DNA of 64,000 bases from Arthrobacter burdickii (GTDB lineage Bacteria; Actinomycetota; Actinomycetes; Actinomycetales; Micrococcaceae), in the NCBI RefSeq assembly GCF_030433645.1, contig NZ_JAROCG010000002.1:682001-746000 (forward strand), given 5' to 3'. Below the pieces are notes generated by a model. The model saw nothing but the letters and a program-made list of their open reading frames with translations. It searched no databases and was not told the origin of the DNA. This document shows positions 7,695 to 17,060 of this stretch, piece by piece. Within the stretch, counting starts at the first letter, position 1. Each line of letters starts with the position of its first letter. A program made the translations under genes and the position numbers.

Positions 7695-8615
7695 ATGCCA
7701 GTCGTAACCATGCGCCAGCTGCTCGACAGCGGCGTCCACTTCGGTCACCAGACCCGCCGTTGGAACCCGAAGATGAAGCGATTCATCTTCACCGAGCGCA
7801 ACGGCATCTACATCATCGATCTTCAGCAGTCGCTGGGCTACATCGACCGCGCGCACGAATTCGTGAAGGCCACCGTCGCCCACGGCGGAACCGTCCTCTT
7901 CGTCGGCACGAAGAAGCAGGCCCAGGAAGCGATCGCCGACCAGGCGACCCGCGTCGGCCAGCCCTACGTGAACCAGCGCTGGCTCGGTGGAATGCTCACC
8001 AACTTCCAGACGGTCTCCAAGCGTATCCAGCGCATGAAGGAACTCGAAGAGATCGACTTCGACGACGTCGCCGGCTCGGGCCACACCAAGAAGGAGCTCC
8101 TGCTCCTCAAGCGTGAGCTCACCAAGCTGCAGAGCAACCTCGGCGGTATCCGCAACCTGACCAAGGCCCCCTCGGTCGTCTGGGTTGTCGACACCAAGAA
8201 GGAGCACCTCGCCATCGACGAGGCCAAGAAGCTCAACATCCCCGTCGTCGCGATCCTCGACACCAACTGCGACCCGGACGAGGTCGACTTCCCGATCCCG
8301 GGCAACGACGACGCCATCCGCGCCGTCAACCTCCTCACCCGCGTCATCGCGGACGCCGTGGCCGAAGGCCTCATCGCCCGCAACAACCGCGCGAACGGTA
8401 ACGACGCCGCAGCGGCCGAAGAGCCCATGGCCGAGTGGGAGCGCGAACTGCTCGAGGGCGGCTCCGATGCTCCCGCAGCCGAGGCAGCAGCTCCGGCGAC
8501 CTCCGAGTCGCCCGCTGCCGACCAGGCTCCCGCCGAAGCCGAGGCGCTCGCCGCCGAGGCCCCCGCAGCTGCAGGCCTGCCTGCCGAGGAAGTCTCCTCC
8601 AGCGACACCAAGTAG
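7695..8615 (+). CDS. rpsB: 30S ribosomal protein S2
   Basis: 306 residues from ATG 7695 (GAAAGGCAG upstream). The S2 family signature is clear: [20 protein letters not shown] at the N-terminus, [10 protein letters not shown] in the middle and [14 protein letters not shown] near residue 190. S2 binds the head-body junction of the 30S subunit with S1-type contacts. The conserved core ends near residue 240. About 65 further residues form an Ala/Pro/Glu-rich tail, which is common in actinobacterial S2 and probably disordered. It precedes tsf, the usual partner, with a hairpin between the two. Confidence 0.98.
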   Translation: MPVVTMRQLLDSGVHFGHQTRRWNPKMKRFIFTERNGIYIIDLQQSLGYIDRAHEFVKATVAHGGTVLFVGTKKQAQEAIADQATRVGQPYVNQRWLGGMLTNFQTVSKRIQRMKELEEIDFDDVAGSGHTKKELLLLKRELTKLQSNLGGIRNLTKAPSVVWVVDTKKEHLAIDEAKKLNIPVVAILDTNCDPDEVDFPIPGNDDAIRAVNLLTRVIADAVAEGLIARNNRANGNDAAAAEEPMAEWERELLEGGSDAPAAEAAAPATSESPAADQAPAEAEALAAEAPAAAGLPAEEVSSSDTK

Positions 8616-8623
8616 TCCTCATT

Positions 8624-8659
8624 GCGTAAGGGGTGTGGGTCAAACCACGCCCCTTACGC
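8624..8659 (+). terminator. rpsB-tsf intergenic terminator/attenuator
   Basis: 15-bp stem GCGTAAGGGGTGTGG / CCACGCCCCTTACGC (one G-U pair) with loop GTCAAA, 9 nt after the S2 stop. There is no clear U tract, so partial termination that sets the S2:EF-Ts ratio is likely. Confidence 0.65.
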
Positions 8660-8750
8660 ATGTTCCGCAGGCGCTCACCGGGTGACGCCTGCGCCGCGGG
8701 TCGAGGCCCGCGGTAGCTCGTCGTAGATCCACATCAACTTAGGAGTTCGT

Positions 8751-9587
8751 ATGGCAAATTTCACTGCCGCTGACATCAAGGCCCTGCGCGAGCGCACGGG
8801 CGCCGGCATGATGGACGTCAAGAAGGCCCTCGACGAAGCCAACGGCGACGCCGACAAGGCCCTGGAACTGATCCGCATCAAGGGCCTCAAGGGTGCCACG
8901 AAGCGCGAGGGCCGCTCGACCGCCGAGGGCCTCGTCGCCGCTCGCGTCGACGGCAACGTCGGCGTCATGGTCGAGGTCAACTGCGAGACCGACTTCGTCG
9001 CGAAGGCCGGTCCGTTCATCGACTTCTCCAACAAGGTGCTCGCCGCCGCCATCGAGTCCGGTGCCGCCGACGTCGAGAGCCTCCTGTCCTTCGAGCTCGA
9101 CGGCAAGCCCGTATCCGAGCACGTCATCGAAGCCGGCGCGCTGCTGGGCGAGAAGGTCGACGTCCGCCGCATCGCGCGCGTCGAGGGCAAGATCGTCGAC
9201 GCCTACCTGCACAAGACGTCCAAGGACCTCCCCGCCCAGGTCGGCGTGCTCTTCGCCGTCGAGGGTTCCGGTGACGCCGCTGTCGAGGCAGCGCACGACG
9301 TCGCGGTCCACATCGCCGCCTACGCGCCCACGTACCTGACCCGCGAGGACGTCCCCGCCGAGCTGGTCGAGTCGGAGCGCCGCATCGCCGACGAGACCGC
9401 ACGCGCCGAGGGCAAGCCCGAGCAGGCACTCGCGAAGATCGTCGAAGGACGCCTCACGGGCTTCTTCAAGGAGGGTGTCCTGGTAGACCAGGCATTCGCC
9501 AAGGACGCGAAGAAGTCCGTCGCGACGGTCCTGTCCGACGCCGACGCCAAGGCCACGGCCTTCGCACGCTTCCGCGTCGGCGCCTAG
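8751..9587 (+). CDS. tsf: elongation factor Ts
   Basis: 278 residues from ATG 8751 with AGGAG 8 nt upstream. This is the guanine-nucleotide exchange factor for EF-Tu. The N-terminal UBA-like domain begins [21 protein letters not shown]-like (read as [20 protein letters not shown]). The core contains NCETDFVAK, whose TDFV segment inserts into EF-Tu, and the C-terminal dimerisation subdomain ends near [11 protein letters not shown]. Length and order fit the family. A strong terminator follows, closing the rpsB-tsf unit. Confidence 0.97.
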   Translation: MANFTAADIKALRERTGAGMMDVKKALDEANGDADKALELIRIKGLKGATKREGRSTAEGLVAARVDGNVGVMVEVNCETDFVAKAGPFIDFSNKVLAAAIESGAADVESLLSFELDGKPVSEHVIEAGALLGEKVDVRRIARVEGKIVDAYLHKTSKDLPAQVGVLFAVEGSGDAAVEAAHDVAVHIAAYAPTYLTREDVPAELVESERRIADETARAEGKPEQALAKIVEGRLTGFFKEGVLVDQAFAKDAKKSVATVLSDADAKATAFARFRVGA

Positions 9588-9615
9588 GCTCCAGGCCGAG
9601 GCCCAGCACGAAACG

Positions 9616-9648
9616 AAGGGCGGCCGCCATCGAGGTGGCCGCCCTTTC
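9616..9648 (+). terminator. Rho-independent terminator after tsf
   Basis: Stem AAGGGCGGCC / GGCCGCCCTT (9616-9625, 9637-9646), extended by three inner pairs around loop ATCGA, ending in TTTCCT. Confidence 0.8.
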
Positions 9649-9762
9649 CTGCGCTCGGGAGGCGCCCCGTATCCTGTAACGGGTCCGGCAACATCCCGCA
9701 CCTCGCACCACCCGCCGTCCGATCAGGGACGGCCGACAACCCAACGCCACGGGAGGCACTTC

Positions 9763-10503
9763 ATGGACACCACTTCCACCGCTCCGACGGGCGGTACCGG
9801 AGGCCGGCGCCGGGTCCTCCTCAAGCTCTCCGGTGAGGTCTTCGGCGGCGGCAAGCTGGGCGTCGACCCGGAGACCGTCCGGTCCGTGGCAAAGCAGATC
9901 GCGGCCACCGTCGGCGACGTCGAGGTCGCGATCGTCGTCGGCGGAGGCAACTTCTTCCGCGGCGCCGAACTCTCGCAGAGCGGCATGGACCGCTCGCGCG
10001 CCGACTACATGGGCATGCTCGGGACCGTCATGAACTGCCTCGCCCTGCAGGACTTCCTCGAGCAGGACGGCGTCGAGACGCGCGTGCAGAGCGCCATCAC
10101 GATGGGCCAGGTCGCCGAGGCCTACATCCCGCGGCGCGCCATCCGCCACCTCGAGAAGGGACGCGTGGTCATCTTCGGTGCCGGCGCGGGCCTTCCCTAC
10201 TTCTCCACCGACACCGTGGCAGCGCAGCGCGCCCTGGAGGTCCACGCGGACGAGGTCCTGATGGCGAAGAGCGGCGTCGACGGCGTGTACACGGCCGATC
10301 CCCACAAGGATCCGACGGCGGAGAAGCTCGACACGCTGTCCTACGACGAGGCCCTGCGCCGTGACATCCGCGTCATGGACCAGACCGCCATGACGATGTG
10401 CAAGGACAACAAGCTCGCGATGGTCGTGTTCGGCATGGAGGGCGAAGGCAACGTCACGCGCGCCATCCGCGGCGAGAAGCTCGGCACGCTCGTCACCGTC
10501 TAG
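9763..10503 (+). CDS. pyrH: uridylate (UMP) kinase
   Basis: 246 residues from ATG 9763 (GGGAGGC 8 nt upstream). Bacterial-type UMP kinase of the amino-acid kinase fold: UMP + ATP to UDP + ADP, a hexamer feedback-inhibited by UTP. Visible motifs are [13 protein letters not shown] (phosphate-binding lysine), [25 protein letters not shown] and [13 protein letters not shown]. The first ~15 residues are a Thr/Gly-rich extension. It sits between tsf and frr as in most actinobacteria and probably has its own promoter after the tsf terminator. Confidence 0.97.
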   Translation: MDTTSTAPTGGTGGRRRVLLKLSGEVFGGGKLGVDPETVRSVAKQIAATVGDVEVAIVVGGGNFFRGAELSQSGMDRSRADYMGMLGTVMNCLALQDFLEQDGVETRVQSAITMGQVAEAYIPRRAIRHLEKGRVVIFGAGAGLPYFSTDTVAAQRALEVHADEVLMAKSGVDGVYTADPHKDPTAEKLDTLSYDEALRRDIRVMDQTAMTMCKDNKLAMVVFGMEGEGNVTRAIRGEKLGTLVTV

Positions 10504-10647
10504 CCGCTCCGCCTACCCGCTCGGCGCGCGCGGGGCAATGGCGCCCTTCCGGCGCCGCGACATCACGCGTCCCCGTCTGAGGGCTTGAACTAGGATTGAA
10601 CACTGGAACGGTTGCCGGGCAGCCGACTGCGGACCGAAGGAGACATT

Positions 10648-11205
10648 GTGATCGAAGAGACCTTGCTGGAAGCCACCGACAAGATGGACAAGGCCGTGGA
10701 GGTTGCAAAGGACGATTTCGCCACGGTCCGCACCGGGCGTGCCAACGCCTCGCTGTTCTCCAAGGTGGTGGTGATGTACTACGGCGCTCCCACCCCGCTG
10801 CAGCAGCTGGCGTCGTTCCAGAACCCTGAAGCCCGCACCCTGCTCATCACGCCGTTCGACCGAGCCTCGCTCAACGACATCGAGAAGGCGCTGCGTGATT
10901 CCGATCTCGGCGCCAACCCGTCGAACGACGGCAACGTGATCCGGGTGGTCCTGCCCGAGCTGACGCAGGAGCGCCGCAAGGAATACGTGAAGCTGGTGAA
11001 GACGAAGGCGGAGGACGCCAAGATCTCCATCCGCAACATCCGCCGCAAGGCGAAGGACGGCATCGACAAGGCAGTCAAGGACGGCGACTCGGGCGAGGAC
11101 GAGGGCTCGCGCGCGGAGAAGGAACTTGACGCGCTGACCAAGTCCCGCGTCGACCTCATCGACGACCTGCTGAAGCGCAAGGAAGCCGAGCTGCTCGAGG
11201 TCTGA
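10648..11205 (+). CDS. frr: ribosome recycling factor
   Basis: 185 residues, exactly the family length, from GTG 10648 with GAAGGAG 5 nt upstream; the longer frame from 10612 adds 12 unlike residues. RRF splits post-termination ribosomes with EF-G. Family marks are TVRTGRANASLF, the central GAPTPLQQLASF, DLGANPSNDGNVIRV and the helix LTQERRKEYVKL. TAGGAT (10591-10596) is a possible -10 element. The final A of its TGA is the first base of the next gene's ATG, giving translational coupling to cdsA. Confidence 0.97.
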   Translation: MIEETLLEATDKMDKAVEVAKDDFATVRTGRANASLFSKVVVMYYGAPTPLQQLASFQNPEARTLLITPFDRASLNDIEKALRDSDLGANPSNDGNVIRVVLPELTQERRKEYVKLVKTKAEDAKISIRNIRRKAKDGIDKAVKDGDSGEDEGSRAEKELDALTKSRVDLIDDLLKRKEAELLEV

Positions 11206-12287
11206 TGGCAGACCTCGATCCTCCCGGCGCGGGCCTCGGGCGACCAACAGGTCCCGACGCCGGGACAGACACCACCCGCGCTGTCGTCGTCTCGGCCGAC
11301 GTCGCGCCGTCGGGTGCGTCACCGGACGCAGCGCCGGGTGCAGCACCGGGTGCTGGAGACAGCACGCCCGGTGCCGTATCCACGCCCGGACCGCGCAGGG
11401 CGACCCGTGCCGGGCGCGCATCCGGCCACGGGCTGTTCCGGCGTCGCCGTCCCATCCGCGAGCCGGGCAAGCCCTCGCGTGCCGGCCGCAACCTTCCGGC
11501 CGCGATCGGCGTGGGCGCGGGGCTCCTGATCCCGGTCCTCGTGGGCCTGCTGTTCTTCCCGATCGTCTTCGTGGGCATCGTCACCCTGTTCGGCGCCGTC
11601 GGCGTCTGGGAGATCTGCCGCGCGCTCGAGATCCGACGCATCCACGTGCCCCTCGTGCCCACCCTCGCCGGTGCCCTGGTCCTTCCGTCCTCCGCCTATT
11701 TCGGCGGAGCCGAGGGCCTCGCCGCCGCCGCGGTCTTCTCCGTGGTCGGCCTCTTCCTCTGGCGTTCGCTCGATCCCGCGCCCGACGCCGGGAAGAGCCT
11801 CATGGCCGGTGCCTTCACGGTGCTGTGGGTGCCGTTCATGCTGAGCTTCGCGATGCTGCTCATGCGTGCGGAGGGCGGGTTCCTCGTGATCGCGACGCTG
11901 CTGCTGCTCGTCGTCGCGAACGACACCTTCGGCTACCTGATCGGGGCGTTCTTCGGAAAGCACGCCATGGCGCCGAAGATCAGCCCCAAGAAGTCCTGGG
12001 AGGGCTTCGGCGGATCGATCGGCGGGGCCTTCGTGGTCGGCGGCCTGTGCGCCGTGTTCCTACTGGGGCAGCCGCTGTGGATCGGACTGGTGCTCGCCGT
12101 CGCCATCGTGGCGTCCGCCACTGCCGGCGACCTCGCGGAATCGATGATCAAGCGCGAGCTCGGCGTCAAGGACATGAGCACCATCCTGCCCGGCCACGGC
12201 GGGGTCATGGACCGCCTCGACTCGATCGTCTTCGCGTCCCCGATGGCGTACCTGCTGTCCGCTACATTTGTATCGGGGATGATGTAG
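11205..12287 (+). CDS. cdsA: phosphatidate cytidylyltransferase with N-terminal extension
   Basis: 360 residues from ATG 11205, sharing one base with the frr stop. CdsA makes CDP-diacylglycerol from CTP and phosphatidic acid in the cytoplasmic membrane, the precursor used by enzymes such as the one at 2177. The CDS signature is intact near the C-terminus: KRELGVKDMSTILPGHGG followed by VMDRLDS. Seven or eight membrane helices start at about residue 98. The first ~95 residues are an Ala/Gly/Pro/Asp-rich hydrophilic tract ending in a basic patch (LFRRRRPIREPGKPSRAGRN). That extension is longer than in E. coli CdsA and probably disordered. Confidence 0.93.
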   Translation: MADLDPPGAGLGRPTGPDAGTDTTRAVVVSADVAPSGASPDAAPGAAPGAGDSTPGAVSTPGPRRATRAGRASGHGLFRRRRPIREPGKPSRAGRNLPAAIGVGAGLLIPVLVGLLFFPIVFVGIVTLFGAVGVWEICRALEIRRIHVPLVPTLAGALVLPSSAYFGGAEGLAAAAVFSVVGLFLWRSLDPAPDAGKSLMAGAFTVLWVPFMLSFAMLLMRAEGGFLVIATLLLLVVANDTFGYLIGAFFGKHAMAPKISPKKSWEGFGGSIGGAFVVGGLCAVFLLGQPLWIGLVLAVAIVASATAGDLAESMIKRELGVKDMSTILPGHGGVMDRLDSIVFASPMAYLLSATFVSGMM

Positions 12288-12366
12288 CCGCAGGTCAGCG
12301 GCGGAAACCCCCGGAGCCGGACGGCTCCCGCACGGTCTCACGAAACACTCGCCAGAAGGACTGACC

Positions 12367-12942
12367 ATGGATGTCGCCCGCCCGGGCAGTTCCCCGTTCG
12401 CACGCGTCGGACGCCGGGAGTTCGGCTACAACACGCGCCAGGTGGACCGCTTCCTGACGAAGGCCCGCGCACACTACAACGCGGAACATCCCGACGGTGC
12501 CATCACGAGCACGGATGTCCGCGGCATGTCCTTCGACCCGGCTAGGGGCGGCTACGAGCCCCAGGCCGTGGATGCCGCGCTGGACCGGCTCGAGGACGTC
12601 TTCGCACAGCGGGAACGCGACCACGTCATCGCTACGCAGGGCGAGGAGGCGTGGCTGCGGACGATCGGGCGCACCGCCGCAGTGCTCCGGAGACGCCTGC
12701 ACCGCCCCGCGGGGGAGCGCTTCCGCCGTCCGACGAGGACGAAGAGCCCGAGCTACAACGTCGAGGACGTCGACCGCCTCTGCGACGAACTCCTGCAGTA
12801 CCTCGAGAACAGCGTCCCGATGAGCGTCGACGTCGTCCGCCGGGCCGTGTTCCGGGAGACCAGGGGCGCGGACGGCTACGAGGAAAACCAGGTGGACGTC
12901 TTTATGGAGCGCGTCGTGGAACTCATGGCGGGCATCGACTGA
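12367..12942 (+). CDS. DivIVA-domain (DivI1A repeat) protein
   Basis: 191 residues from ATG 12367 with GAAGGAC upstream. Three short DivI1A-type units can be seen: FGYNTRQVDRFLTKA with VRGMSFDPARGGYEPQAVDAAL (about residues 18-75), then YNVEDVDRLCDELL (about 130) and GYEENQVDVFMERVV (about 175). Each has the Gly-Tyr-x-x-x-x-Val-Asp core that marks these repeats. Unlike true DivIVA/Wag31 there is no long coiled coil, so it is probably a small polar-growth or division accessory protein. The exact role is unknown. It converges on the symporter with a 10-nt gap. Confidence 0.7.
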   Translation: MDVARPGSSPFARVGRREFGYNTRQVDRFLTKARAHYNAEHPDGAITSTDVRGMSFDPARGGYEPQAVDAALDRLEDVFAQRERDHVIATQGEEAWLRTIGRTAAVLRRRLHRPAGERFRRPTRTKSPSYNVEDVDRLCDELLQYLENSVPMSVDVVRRAVFRETRGADGYEENQVDVFMERVVELMAGID

Positions 12943-12952
12943 CAACCTGGCG

Positions 12953-14452
12953 TCAGTGCGTCTCCGGCGTGTGGAGGCGGGCGAGCACGCGGGAGGCGGA
13001 TGCCGGCCGCCGCCCCGCCGTCGCCCGCGAGACGAGCACCATGGTGAGGAACGCCGTCGGCACGGTCCACAGCGCGGGCTGGTCCAGCACCACCCACCGG
13101 TCACCGGCACGCGGCCCCAGCAGTGCTGATCCCGCGATCGCGCCCCCGCACAGCACCGCTCCGGCGAGCATCCCCGCGACGGCTCCTGCATCCGTCAGCC
13201 CGCGCCACCAGATCCCGAGGAGCAGCAGTGGGCAGATGGTGGAGGCCGTGAAGGCGAACACGGATCCCACGCTGCCGGCCAGCGCCAGGCTGTCCGTCAG
13301 CAGGGCGATGACGAGCGGGACGAGCGCCGAGAGGAGTGCCGCCCGCCGGAAGCCGGCGACGCTGCCCTGGAAGAACTCCTGGCTCACCACGCCGGCGAGC
13401 GACACCACGAGGCCGCTCGTCGTCGAGAGAAACGCCGCGAAGGCGCCCGCGGTCACCAGGGCGGACAGCAGGTCGCCGGCGGCCCCGTCGAAGATGCGGC
13501 CCGGCAGCAGGAGGACCGTGGCGTCCGCCGCTCCCTCGGCCGCGAGCTCCGGCATGTGGATCCTCCCCAGGATCCCGTACACGGTCGGGAACAGGTAGAA
13601 CACGGAGAGCAGGCCGAGGACGATCAGCGTCGTCCGCCGCGCCGACGCGCCGTCGGGGTTCGTGTAGAAACGGACGAGGACGTGGGGCAGCCCGAGGGTC
13701 CCGAACAGGAGCGCGATGACCAGCGAGATGGTGCCGTAGAGGGACGCGTCCGCCGTCGCGTCGAGGTCGGTGGTGAAGGCGCTCCCGCCTGCCGTGACGG
13801 GTCGGCCCTCCGCGCCGAGACGGACGAGGATGAATGCCGCCGGAACCGCGAGGGCCGTGAGCTTGAGCCAGTACTGGAAGGCCTGCACGAAGGTGATCGA
13901 GCGCATCCCCCCGGTCACCACGCTGAGGCAGACCACGACGACGACGGCGAGCGGGCCCACCCAGGCGGGGAGGCCCGTGGTGATCCGGACGGTCAGAGCC
14001 GCGCCATGCAGTTGCGGGACGATGTAGAGCCAGCCGACGACGACGACGAGCATGCTGGTCACGCGGCGCACCAGCAGCGAATCGAGCCGCGCCTGCGCGA
14101 AGTCCGGGATGGTGTACGCCCCGGAACGGCGCAGGGGAGCGGCGACGAACAGCAGGAGCATGAGGTACCCGGCGGTGTAGCCGATCGGGAACCAGAGGGC
14201 GTCCACGCCGGAGATCATGATGAGGCCGGCGATGCCGAGGAAGCTGGCCGCGGACAGGTACTCGCCGCCGATGGCGGAGGCGTTCCACCAGGGGCGCACG
14301 GTGCGCGACGCCACGTAGAAGTCGCCGGTGGTCCGCGAGATGCGCAGGCCGTAGATACCGATCAGCAGGGTGCAGAGCGCGACGAGGACGAGGGCCGTGT
14401 AGCCGACGGCGGGGCTCAGCTGCAGGGCCTCGTTGTCGAGGGCGTCAGTCAT
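12953..14452 (-). CDS. sodium:solute symporter (SSS family), carboxylate type
   Basis: 499 residues from ATG 14452, overlapping the preceding small gene by 8 nt. Thirteen-helix SSS transporter related to acetate permease ActP. It has YVASRTVRPWWNASAIGGEYLSAA after helix 1 (the ActP-type A-I-x-G-(E/D)-Y-L-S-A-A-S-F-L motif), GGMRSITFVQAFQYW in the middle and GLPHVLVRFYTNPD after that. The probable substrate is a short-chain monocarboxylate such as acetate, propionate or pyruvate, driven by Na+ or H+. Gene order on the minus strand is kinase, regulator, small membrane protein, symporter, which suggests uptake controlled by the adjacent two-component system. Confidence 0.87.
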   Translation of the reverse strand: MTDALDNEALQLSPAVGYTALVLVALCTLLIGIYGLRISRTTGDFYVASRTVRPWWNASAIGGEYLSAASFLGIAGLIMISGVDALWFPIGYTAGYLMLLLFVAAPLRRSGAYTIPDFAQARLDSLLVRRVTSMLVVVVGWLYIVPQLHGAALTVRITTGLPAWVGPLAVVVVVCLSVVTGGMRSITFVQAFQYWLKLTALAVPAAFILVRLGAEGRPVTAGGSAFTTDLDATADASLYGTISLVIALLFGTLGLPHVLVRFYTNPDGASARRTTLIVLGLLSVFYLFPTVYGILGRIHMPELAAEGAADATVLLLPGRIFDGAAGDLLSALVTAGAFAAFLSTTSGLVVSLAGVVSQEFFQGSVAGFRRAALLSALVPLVIALLTDSLALAGSVGSVFAFTASTICPLLLLGIWWRGLTDAGAVAGMLAGAVLCGGAIAGSALLGPRAGDRWVVLDQPALWTVPTAFLTMVLVSRATAGRRPASASRVLARLHTPETH

Positions 14453-14828
14453 CGTCCACGAGGTCCTGGAAGCGGCGCTCGTTGCGCGAGGCGCTGCGGA
14501 CGTAGAGGACGGCGCACCCGATGACCAGGGGATAGACCCCGAGGCCGAGCAGCAGCCAGGGGACGGGCACGGTCAGGATCGTCACGCCGTTGATCGCGGG
14601 GAACAGTGCGAGCAGCACCGGGATGCCGATGAGGATGACCAGGAACCCGCCGGCCACCACGAGGGCCAGGCGCAGCTGCGACCGGATCAGGGAGGCGACG
14701 AACAGCTGGCCCACCTCGGACTGCTCGGCCATCTCGCGTGCCACGGGGAAGGAAGCCCCGGCGGCACGGGCGGCCGTCCTGGGGGCAGTGACCCGGACGC
14801 GGCGGGGAACCTCCGGACTGTCGTGCAT
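14445..14828 (-). CDS. small two-helix membrane protein, symporter partner (DUF485-like position)
   Basis: 127 residues from ATG 14828. After a ~45-residue basic N-terminus come two membrane helices (about 55-78 and 85-110) and a short charged tail. ActP-type symporters are often preceded by a small DUF485 membrane protein, and here a protein of the same size and topology overlaps the symporter start by 8 nt. Its sequence is unlike the clear DUF485 protein at 17061, so only role and position, not family, support the call. It may be a beta-subunit-like partner of the symporter. Confidence 0.6.
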   Translation of the reverse strand: MHDSPEVPRRVRVTAPRTAARAAGASFPVAREMAEQSEVGQLFVASLIRSQLRLALVVAGGFLVILIGIPVLLALFPAINGVTILTVPVPWLLLGLGVYPLVIGCAVLYVRSASRNERRFQDLVDDD

Positions 14829-14882
14829 CAGAGGGACTCCTCCCTGGAGAGGGTCACGGCCGGCAACGAATCCACGCGGCCG

Positions 14883-15602
14883 TCAGTGGCTCGGACGGAG
14901 CCGGGTCGCCTCGAGCTTCTCCCGGACGTCGGGAAGGTGCCGGCGGCTGACCGGCAGCTCCGCGTCGCCGACGAAGAGGCTGGCGCGGCCGGCACCGATG
15001 CGGACCTTCCGCACCTGGTCCATCGCCACGAGGTAGGAGCGGTGCGTTCGGAGGAACCCGGCCTCGGCCCACTGGCGCTCGAGGTCGTTGAGGGGGATGC
15101 GGATCAGGTAGCTCGCCTCGGAGGTGTGCAGGCGGGCGTAGTCGCCCTGCGCCTGGACGTAGCGGACGTCGTCGCGCCGGATCATCCGGCTCACGCCGCC
15201 CTGGTCCACGGTGATCACCTCGGGCGCCGCCGTCGAGCCTTCCATCAGTTCGCAGACCCGGCGGACGGACTCCGCGAGCCGCTCGGTCCGGACGGGCTTC
15301 AGGAGGTAGTCGACGGCGCGCAGCTCGAACGCCTCGAGCGCGCGGTCCTCGTCGGCGGTGACGAAGACGACGGCGGGCGGACGGCTGAAGCGCGAGATCG
15401 CACGGGCGATGTCGAGCCCGGACAGGGACGGCATGTGGATGTCGAGGAACAGGGCGTCCACATCGTGCTGCTCGAGGGTCCTCAGCGCCTCCGCGCCGCT
15501 CGACGCGCGGTGGATCGTGCCGATCCGGGCGTCCTTGCCGAGCAGGAATGCCAGTTCCTCGACGGCGGGGAGTTCATCGTCGGCGATGATGACATTGACC
15601 AT
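14883..15602 (-). CDS. LytTR-family response regulator
   Basis: 239 residues from ATG 15602. The N-terminal receiver domain has the acidic pair Asp8-Asp9, phospho-acceptor Asp54 in LFLDIHMPSLSG, Thr82 and Lys102 in DYLLKPV. The C-terminal LytTR domain contains VQAQGDYARLHT and FLRTHRSYLVAMDQVRKV. LytTR proteins bind paired imperfect direct repeats upstream of transport genes, as in the pyruvate-sensing BtsSR/YpdAB systems of enterobacteria. It follows its kinase by 19 nt and precedes the symporter pair, so it probably activates one or both symporter operons. Confidence 0.92.
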   Translation of the reverse strand: MVNVIIADDELPAVEELAFLLGKDARIGTIHRASSGAEALRTLEQHDVDALFLDIHMPSLSGLDIARAISRFSRPPAVVFVTADEDRALEAFELRAVDYLLKPVRTERLAESVRRVCELMEGSTAAPEVITVDQGGVSRMIRRDDVRYVQAQGDYARLHTSEASYLIRIPLNDLERQWAEAGFLRTHRSYLVAMDQVRKVRIGAGRASLFVGDAELPVSRRHLPDVREKLEATRLRPSH

Positions 15603-15621
15603 GGATCCTAGGTTACGCGTC

Positions 15622-16809
15622 TCACGCCTGGTGGTCGGGCTGCGACTTGGGCACGCGCATGGTGATCAGGGTGCCCGCACCGGGCGCCGTGTCGATGATG
15701 AGGCCGTGGTCGTCGCCGTACACCTGGCGCAGGCGCGAGTCGACGTTGCGCAGGCCCACGTGGACTCCCTCGGTGTGGCCCGCGAGGACCGACCGGAGGT
15801 GCTCCGGCTCGATGCCCACGCCGTCGTCCTCGATGGTCACCTCGGCGAAGGATCCGACGTCGTGGGCCGTGATGGTGATGTTCCCGACGCCGTCCTTCGA
15901 GTCGAGGCCGTGGCGCACCGCGTTCTCGACCAGGGGCTGGAGGCTGAGGAAGGGGATCACGGTGCTGAGGACCTCGGGGCCGATCTCGAGGCGGACCTTC
16001 AGCCGGTCCCCGAAGCGCGCGCGCTCGAGCAGGAGGTAGCGGTCGATGCTCCGCAGTTCCTCGGCCACCGTGGTGAAGTCGCCGTGGCGGCGGAAGGAGT
16101 AGCGCGTGAAGTCGGCGAACTCGACCACGAGCTCACGCGCCCGCTGCGGGTCCGTATTGATGAAGGACGCGATGGCGTTGAGCGAGTTGTAGATGAAGTG
16201 CGGGCTGATCTGCGCGCGGAGGGCACGCACCTCCGCCTCCGCCAGCAGTCGCCGGGACGAGTCCAGTTCCGCGAGCTCCACCTGCGTGGACACCCAGCCC
16301 GCGAGCTCATTGGTGGCGCGGACGAGTCCGGCGTTTACGTCTCCCGCGAAGGCGCCGACAGTGCCCACCACGCGCTTGTCCCCGCGGACCGGGGACAGCA
16401 CGAGCTCGCCGAGGCCGGTCAGGCCCGCCGCGTCGAGGCGCTGGCGGCGGAAGATCTGGGTGCGGCCGCTCTCGAGGACCTGCCGGACCAGCGGCATCAC
16501 GTCGGGCGCGGCCGTGCGCCCACCGTCCCATGCCAGCACGCCCGCGTCGTCGCTGATGAGGAGGATGTCGCAGCGCAGGAGTCCGCGCAGGTGGCGCGCC
16601 GCCTTCGGTGCCCCGGCCGGCGTGAGGCCCTCGCGCAGGTGCTCGGAGGCGAGGGCGGCAGTGTGGAGCGTGTCATAGGTGGCGCGGTCGGCGTCGGAGC
16701 CGAGATCCCGGTAGGAGCGTGAGAGGCGGAACCCGAGCGAGGCCACGACGGCCAGGGTGATGATGGCGACGGCGCACACCAGCGCGGTGTCGACGGCGGC
16801 GCTGAACAT
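15622..16809 (-). CDS. LytS-like sensor histidine kinase
   Basis: 395 residues from ATG 16809. A single N-terminal membrane helix (residues 5-28) is followed by a GAF-like region (about 70-165). The His_kinase dimerisation motif has phospho-acceptor His204 in QISPHFIYNSLNAIASFI, and the HATPase domain shows LVENAVRHGLDSKDG and VEIEDDGVGI-like boxes (read as VTIEDDGVGIEPEH). There is no multi-helix 5TM-LytS sensor, so the signal is probably read in the cytoplasm by the GAF domain or relayed from the symporter. It is transcribed divergently from the DUF485-actP operon, with 251 nt between them. Confidence 0.9.
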   Translation of the reverse strand: MFSAAVDTALVCAVAIITLAVVASLGFRLSRSYRDLGSDADRATYDTLHTAALASEHLREGLTPAGAPKAARHLRGLLRCDILLISDDAGVLAWDGGRTAAPDVMPLVRQVLESGRTQIFRRQRLDAAGLTGLGELVLSPVRGDKRVVGTVGAFAGDVNAGLVRATNELAGWVSTQVELAELDSSRRLLAEAEVRALRAQISPHFIYNSLNAIASFINTDPQRARELVVEFADFTRYSFRRHGDFTTVAEELRSIDRYLLLERARFGDRLKVRLEIGPEVLSTVIPFLSLQPLVENAVRHGLDSKDGVGNITITAHDVGSFAEVTIEDDGVGIEPEHLRSVLAGHTEGVHVGLRNVDSRLRQVYGDDHGLIIDTAPGAGTLITMRVPKSQPDHQA

Positions 16810-16974
16810 GGCTCCAGCCTAACCTCCGGGCTTTCCGCCCGACGGGAACAGGCGGCCGTCCTGGCACGGACCCCCGGGGGCTGCGCGACGTCCGCCGACC
16901 GTTCGGCGCATCGTGCTGTGCACTCACCGACGGGGTGCGGCGCGCTGCTGGTGGCGGTCGTCGTCGTGCTGCAC

Positions 16975-16990
16975 AGTGATGGGAGTCACA
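16975..16990. promoter_or_regulatory. Crp/GlxR-type binding site candidate before the DUF485-actP operon
   Basis: AGTGATGGGAGTCACA contains GTGA-N6-TCAC, 9 of the 10 bases of the TGTGA-N6-TCACA consensus. It is about 70 nt before the start at 17061, in the divergent region with the kinase gene. Crp-family control of acetate uptake is known in Corynebacterium (GlxR). Confidence 0.45.
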
Positions 16991-17060
16991 CCGACGTGCC
17001 TTTGTGCGCGGCGACGATGCCGCGCGGCGGCCGGCGTGACGTCCGATAGAAGGAGGAACA

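Noticed and set aside
6591-8207. 538-codon minus-strand frame
   Set aside because: Only the part below 7280 encodes an M23-like protein; the rest is antisense to rpsB and its leader.
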